Positions 61,369 through 64,000 of a stretch of 64,000 nt of DNA are shown piece after piece (within the stretch, counting starts at the first letter, position 1; every line of letters starts with the position of its first letter). Below the pieces are notes generated by a model. That model saw nothing but the letters and a program-made list of their open reading frames with translations. It was not told the origin of the DNA and ran no database searches. The translations under genes and the position numbers were made by a program. Origin of the DNA: G963663365 sp963663365 (lineage in GTDB: Bacteria; Hinthialibacterota; Hinthialibacteria; Hinthialibacterales; G963663365); NCBI GenBank assembly GCA_963663365.2, contig CAXXIH010000008.1, positions 2,294,001-2,358,000 on the forward strand. The letters are read 5' to 3'.

Positions 61369-61401
61369 ATGCAATATATTTGAAGAAAATTGCTATTGCA
61401 T
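61369..61401. promoter_or_regulatory. Candidate activator-binding inverted repeat
   Basis: Perfect eight-base arms ATGCAATA (61369-61376) and TATTGCAT (61394-61401), centres 25 bases apart. They lie about 95-125 bases upstream of the -24 element, the usual place for an enhancer-like site of sigma54 activators. The right arm overlaps the activator gene's last codons. Confidence 0.5.
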
Positions 61402-62766
61402 CCTGCAATCGGCTTGACTATCGGGAACATTGATACCGAGACGTTTGATTTTACGCCACAAGGTTGTTTTATCAATTCCAAGTTCTTCCGCGGTCGCACT
61501 GCGTTGCCAATTGTTGCGCTCCAAAGCAGTCACAAGCGCGGCCGACTCGATTTCGGCCAAAGTCTGACCCGATTTCCAGGTACGATGTGTCTTTCCCCGC
61601 AATGTCTGTGGAAGGTGTTCGGGGCGAATCAGATTGTTTCCGCAGACTATCGAACTATGTTCGATTACGTTCTCCAGTTCGCGGATATTCCCCGGCCATT
61701 CATAATTCATGAGAATACACAATGCCTCGTGAGACACACCCGGAATAGTCCGTTCATGAAGCATATTGATTCGGTCGACAAAATGCCGAATAAGCAGGGG
61801 AACGTCCTCTTTGCGTTCTCGTAAAGGCGGCAATTCCAGACGAACTACATTGATACGATAATATAAGTCTTCTCGAAATCGTCCCGCAGCAACTTGTTCT
61901 TCCAGGCTGCGATTGGTCGCAGCAATAATACGGACATCGGCTTTGCGTGGCTTTGACGATCCTAACGGTTCATAGGTACCTTCCTGCAAAACACGCAAAA
62001 GACCAACCTGCATAGCTGGGGAAGTCTCTCCGATCTCATCCAAAAACAACGTGCCACCATCGGCCTGTTTAAAACGTCCTTCCCGGTCGAATTTTGCGTC
62101 CGTAAAGGCTCCTTTCATATGACCGAAAAGTTCGGATTCGAGAAGCGCATCCGGAAGAGCACCGCAATTCACGGAAACCAAAGCCTGGTGACAGCGCTTG
62201 GATTGAGCATGCAAAGATCGTGCGAAGAGTTCTTTGCCTGTCCCGCTTTCTCCTTCAATAAGCACTGCACAGCCACTTGCGGCTATATCAGGAAGCGTTG
62301 ATAATAGGTCTCGCATCCGATGGCTGCGGGAAATGATATCTCCGCATGTGTATTCTTTTTGGAGATGTCTACGTAATTCGGTTACCAAAGAAAGATCGCG
62401 AAAAGTTTCTACTCCACCTATCACCTCGCCGTTGGCATTGTTCAGTGTTGAACTACTGACACTAATAGGCACACTCGTTCCATCGGCACGAGTCATGCAT
62501 ACGGTCTGGTTTACAATCTGCTCTCCTGACCGTAGCGAATGCTTAAGCGGGCAAACCGATTCGCAAAGATCGGAGCGAAATACTTCACAGCAGGGGCGCC
62601 CAATCGCCAAATCCACTCGAACACCGGTAATCTCCTCGGCCGCACGATTGAATGACGTTATTACCATATTGCAATCTACGGTAAAAACACCATCGGAAAT
62701 GGAATCTAGGATGGTACGAGTCCAATCGCTTGCGGGATATTCGACGCGTTTGATGGTTTTGGACAT
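61393..62766 (-). CDS. Sigma54-dependent transcriptional regulator with PAS domain
   Basis: Three-domain regulator of 457 residues. PAS domain (about 12-120) begins DWTRTILDSISDGVFTVDCN and carries Cys in IGRPCCEVFRSDLCESVC, suggestive of metal or redox sensing. The AAA+ core has Walker A GESGTGKE, the sigma54-contact loop GAFTDA (GAFTGA variant), Walker B GGTLFLDEIGE and RIIAATN. A Fis-type HTH ends it (LERNNWQRSATAEELGIDKT, LWRKIKRLGI). The ATG at 62766 has GGAG upstream. It should activate the adjacent -24/-12 promoter for the NifX-like and CZB chemoreceptor genes. Confidence 0.94.
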   Translation of the reverse strand: MSKTIKRVEYPASDWTRTILDSISDGVFTVDCNMVITSFNRAAEEITGVRVDLAIGRPCCEVFRSDLCESVCPLKHSLRSGEQIVNQTVCMTRADGTSVPISVSSSTLNNANGEVIGGVETFRDLSLVTELRRHLQKEYTCGDIISRSHRMRDLLSTLPDIAASGCAVLIEGESGTGKELFARSLHAQSKRCHQALVSVNCGALPDALLESELFGHMKGAFTDAKFDREGRFKQADGGTLFLDEIGETSPAMQVGLLRVLQEGTYEPLGSSKPRKADVRIIAATNRSLEEQVAAGRFREDLYYRINVVRLELPPLRERKEDVPLLIRHFVDRINMLHERTIPGVSHEALCILMNYEWPGNIRELENVIEHSSIVCGNNLIRPEHLPQTLRGKTHRTWKSGQTLAEIESAALVTALERNNWQRSATAEELGIDKTTLWRKIKRLGINVPDSQADCRMQ

Positions 62767-63184
62767 AGTTGCTCCCACGACTGGTCGCTAAATGACAACA
62801 TTAAGCAACGCAGCACTTTGGCCGGATTATAAAACATGGAGTGGGATGAGTCAGTGAACGTGCCGTTTTGTCTCTCTAGCGAGGGATAAACACGCGATAC
62901 TCCCCACGCACCCTTTGGGCTGCAACACAGCCCCTCAGTTTCATTGTATCTCGCCTGTACCTTGAGGCAACAATTATTAAATTAATTATCCTGGTTATGA
63001 GGAGATAATAAATCAACATCCAAGTGGATCATTGTGAGAAAAATACGGACGAATTTCGATTATCAATACACAGAAGGGAACAATTCACTCTATAACACTT
63101 GTATTTTCAGAATATTGTGAGATGTATCAAATTTAGACAAACACTGCGCCCATGAAGGCGCCTGCAAACCGCTAACAATTTGGA
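62767..63184. other. 418-base intergenic region
   Basis: No gene recognised. A perfect hairpin GGGCTG-CAACA-CAGCCC lies at 62917-62933, and a weak stem GCGCC/GGCGC at 63146-63161 is followed on the minus strand by an U-rich tract, possibly ending the S41 gene. Probably contains the activator gene's promoter. Confidence 0.4.
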
Positions 63185-64000
63185 CTAGTTCCCGTCCCGA
63201 AGCCACGCCAAAGCCGCCTCAAGTACTGGATCCGCCGATTTGAAATCATCCTCTGCTGTTTGAATTTCAACATCAGGCGCAATTCCTTCGAGTTCAAAAG
63301 GTGTTCCATCGGCGCGTAAGGCCACCCAGGACGGCAGAAACACGGTCACGCCATTCGAAAGTCCCACAGGTTTCGGATTGCCGGAACTTCCATAAGAACG
63401 CGCACCAAAGAGCTTGCATTGAGGGATTTGCCTCATCATCAACAGAAAAGCCTCACAGCTGCTCATATTCACGTTTCCCATGAGAACGGCCACTTTGCCC
63501 CGATACTTCGGCCGCCCCAATTTGGGCTCCAGAATCCGCTCGTATATCTGGGTAAACCCATCTGCCGAATTCGGATCGCGATACTTGCTTCCGGCATAGA
63601 CTTTCGGCTTTTCGATAAAACACCCCGCGAATTGCCGGGCGATGGGTTCATCCCCTCCCGCATTCGGACGAACATCGATAACTAAACCGGGCGCATCTTC
63701 AAAAATCTCCAGTGCCTCAAACGCAGGTTCATGCCCGTTGATATCATCACGAGACCAACTGGCAATCATGATATAACCAATGCCGTCTTCAAACATCCCT
63801 GTTGTTACATACTCACTGCGCTTCACAAACGCGGGTACATCTTTAGCCAAAAGGTTGTAATTATAATTCGCCGTTGCACGCCGTGAGGTTACACCCAACG
63901 ATTGCCCATCCGCCCGTATGGTAATATGCAAATCTTGTGTGGGTTCAAGCAATTCCGCAATGATTTTCGCAAAATCCAATGGCGTTTTCGCATCCATTAA
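63185..64000 (-). CDS. S41-type peptidase, partial at window edge
   Basis: C-terminal processing peptidase-like protein; the frame stays open to the end of the window, so the N-terminus (and any PDZ or signal) is missing. The S41 core is visible: GLVIDVRPNAGGDEPIARQFAG, VAVLMGNVNMSSCEAFLLMM (nucleophile Ser region), GARSYGSSGNPKPVGL and LEGIAPDVEIQTAEDD. The usual SSAE motif is SSCE. It is likely an exported peptidase. A possible internal ATG lies at 63997. Confidence 0.82.
   Translation of the reverse strand, partial: LMDAKTPLDFAKIIAELLEPTQDLHITIRADGQSLGVTSRRATANYNYNLLAKDVPAFVKRSEYVTTGMFEDGIGYIMIASWSRDDINGHEPAFEALEIFEDAPGLVIDVRPNAGGDEPIARQFAGCFIEKPKVYAGSKYRDPNSADGFTQIYERILEPKLGRPKYRGKVAVLMGNVNMSSCEAFLLMMRQIPQCKLFGARSYGSSGNPKPVGLSNGVTVFLPSWVALRADGTPFELEGIAPDVEIQTAEDDFKSADPVLEAALAWLRDGN

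Noticed and set aside
61355..61378. TGGCAG...TATGCA on the plus strand as a second sigma54 promoter
   Set aside because: The GG-to-GC spacing is 11 rather than 10 bases, and it points into the 3' end of the activator gene.

Overview
The window looks like chromosome of a free-living Gram-negative bacterium. lpxB implies lipid A, an entericidin-like lipoprotein implies an outer membrane, and SurA-like, Tat-type and Sec-type exported proteins are present. The mix of an exported sulfatase, GH2, GH9, sialidase and oligogalacturonate-lyase-like enzymes, Gfo/Idh/MocA oxidoreductases and AXE1-like esterases recalls polymer-degrading PVC or Hydrogenedentota-type lineages. That placement is inference; no rRNA or marker gene fixes it. 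Gene density is high, strands switch often, and no tRNA or rRNA was recognised.

Regions. 0.1-2.1 kb: GDPD phosphodiesterase and a DprA-like protein. 2.1-6.6 kb: carbohydrate cluster (GH2, sialidase, PL22-like propeller). 6.7-11.5 kb: CoA-binding protein, DUF885 protein, SurA/parvulin-like protein, SDR epimerase. 11.8-17.0 kb: nucleotide-themed accessory cluster (dCMP deaminase, COG4112-type NUDIX, DUF6236-like protein, phosphoribosyltransferase-like protein) with an AAA ATPase/DUF4276 pair that looks like an anti-phage module. 17.0-24.8 kb: GDSL esterase, metallophosphoesterase, carboxypeptidase-regulatory-domain protein coupled to a SpoIIE-type phosphatase, folD, and a Tat-exported Gfo/Idh protein. 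24.8-26.9 kb: the most interesting locus, a retron-like cassette with palindromic operator, sigma70 promoter, about 260 nt of structured leader RNA, a 96-residue ORF, an XRE regulator and a reverse transcriptase with the retron NAxxH motif but a TYDD active site. 27.0-37.6 kb: ribulokinase, HAD, GH9, FG-GAP protein, AXE1-like esterase, membrane protein, Gfo/Idh.

37.7-39.6 kb: three-gene accessory cassette (two DUF488 proteins and a probable dual-OB protein). 39.7-46.9 kb: SprA-like metalloprotease, GT2 plus radical SAM pair, leucine-rich-repeat protein, GT-C/TPR membrane protein and lpxB. 46.9-50.6 kb: 2-aminoethylphosphonate catabolism (phnW, phnX) beside a methylmalonate-semialdehyde-dehydrogenase-like gene. 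A PbfA-like PLP enzyme at 57-58 kb could extend this pathway to (R)-1-hydroxy-2-aminoethylphosphonate. 51-56.9 kb: NagD-like HAD, a ThuA-isochorismatase fusion, and a sulfatase gene cut by a complete IS630-type element whose boundaries, terminal repeats and TA duplication can be read exactly. 58.5-62.8 kb: signalling unit (sigma54 activator with PAS domain, its candidate upstream site, a -24/-12 promoter, a NifX-like protein and a chemoreceptor with two periplasmic CZB domains). The right edge holds a partial S41 peptidase.

The likely acquired cassettes (ATPase/DUF4276, reverse transcriptase, DUF488 pair) are visibly AT-richer than the housekeeping and carbohydrate genes around them.
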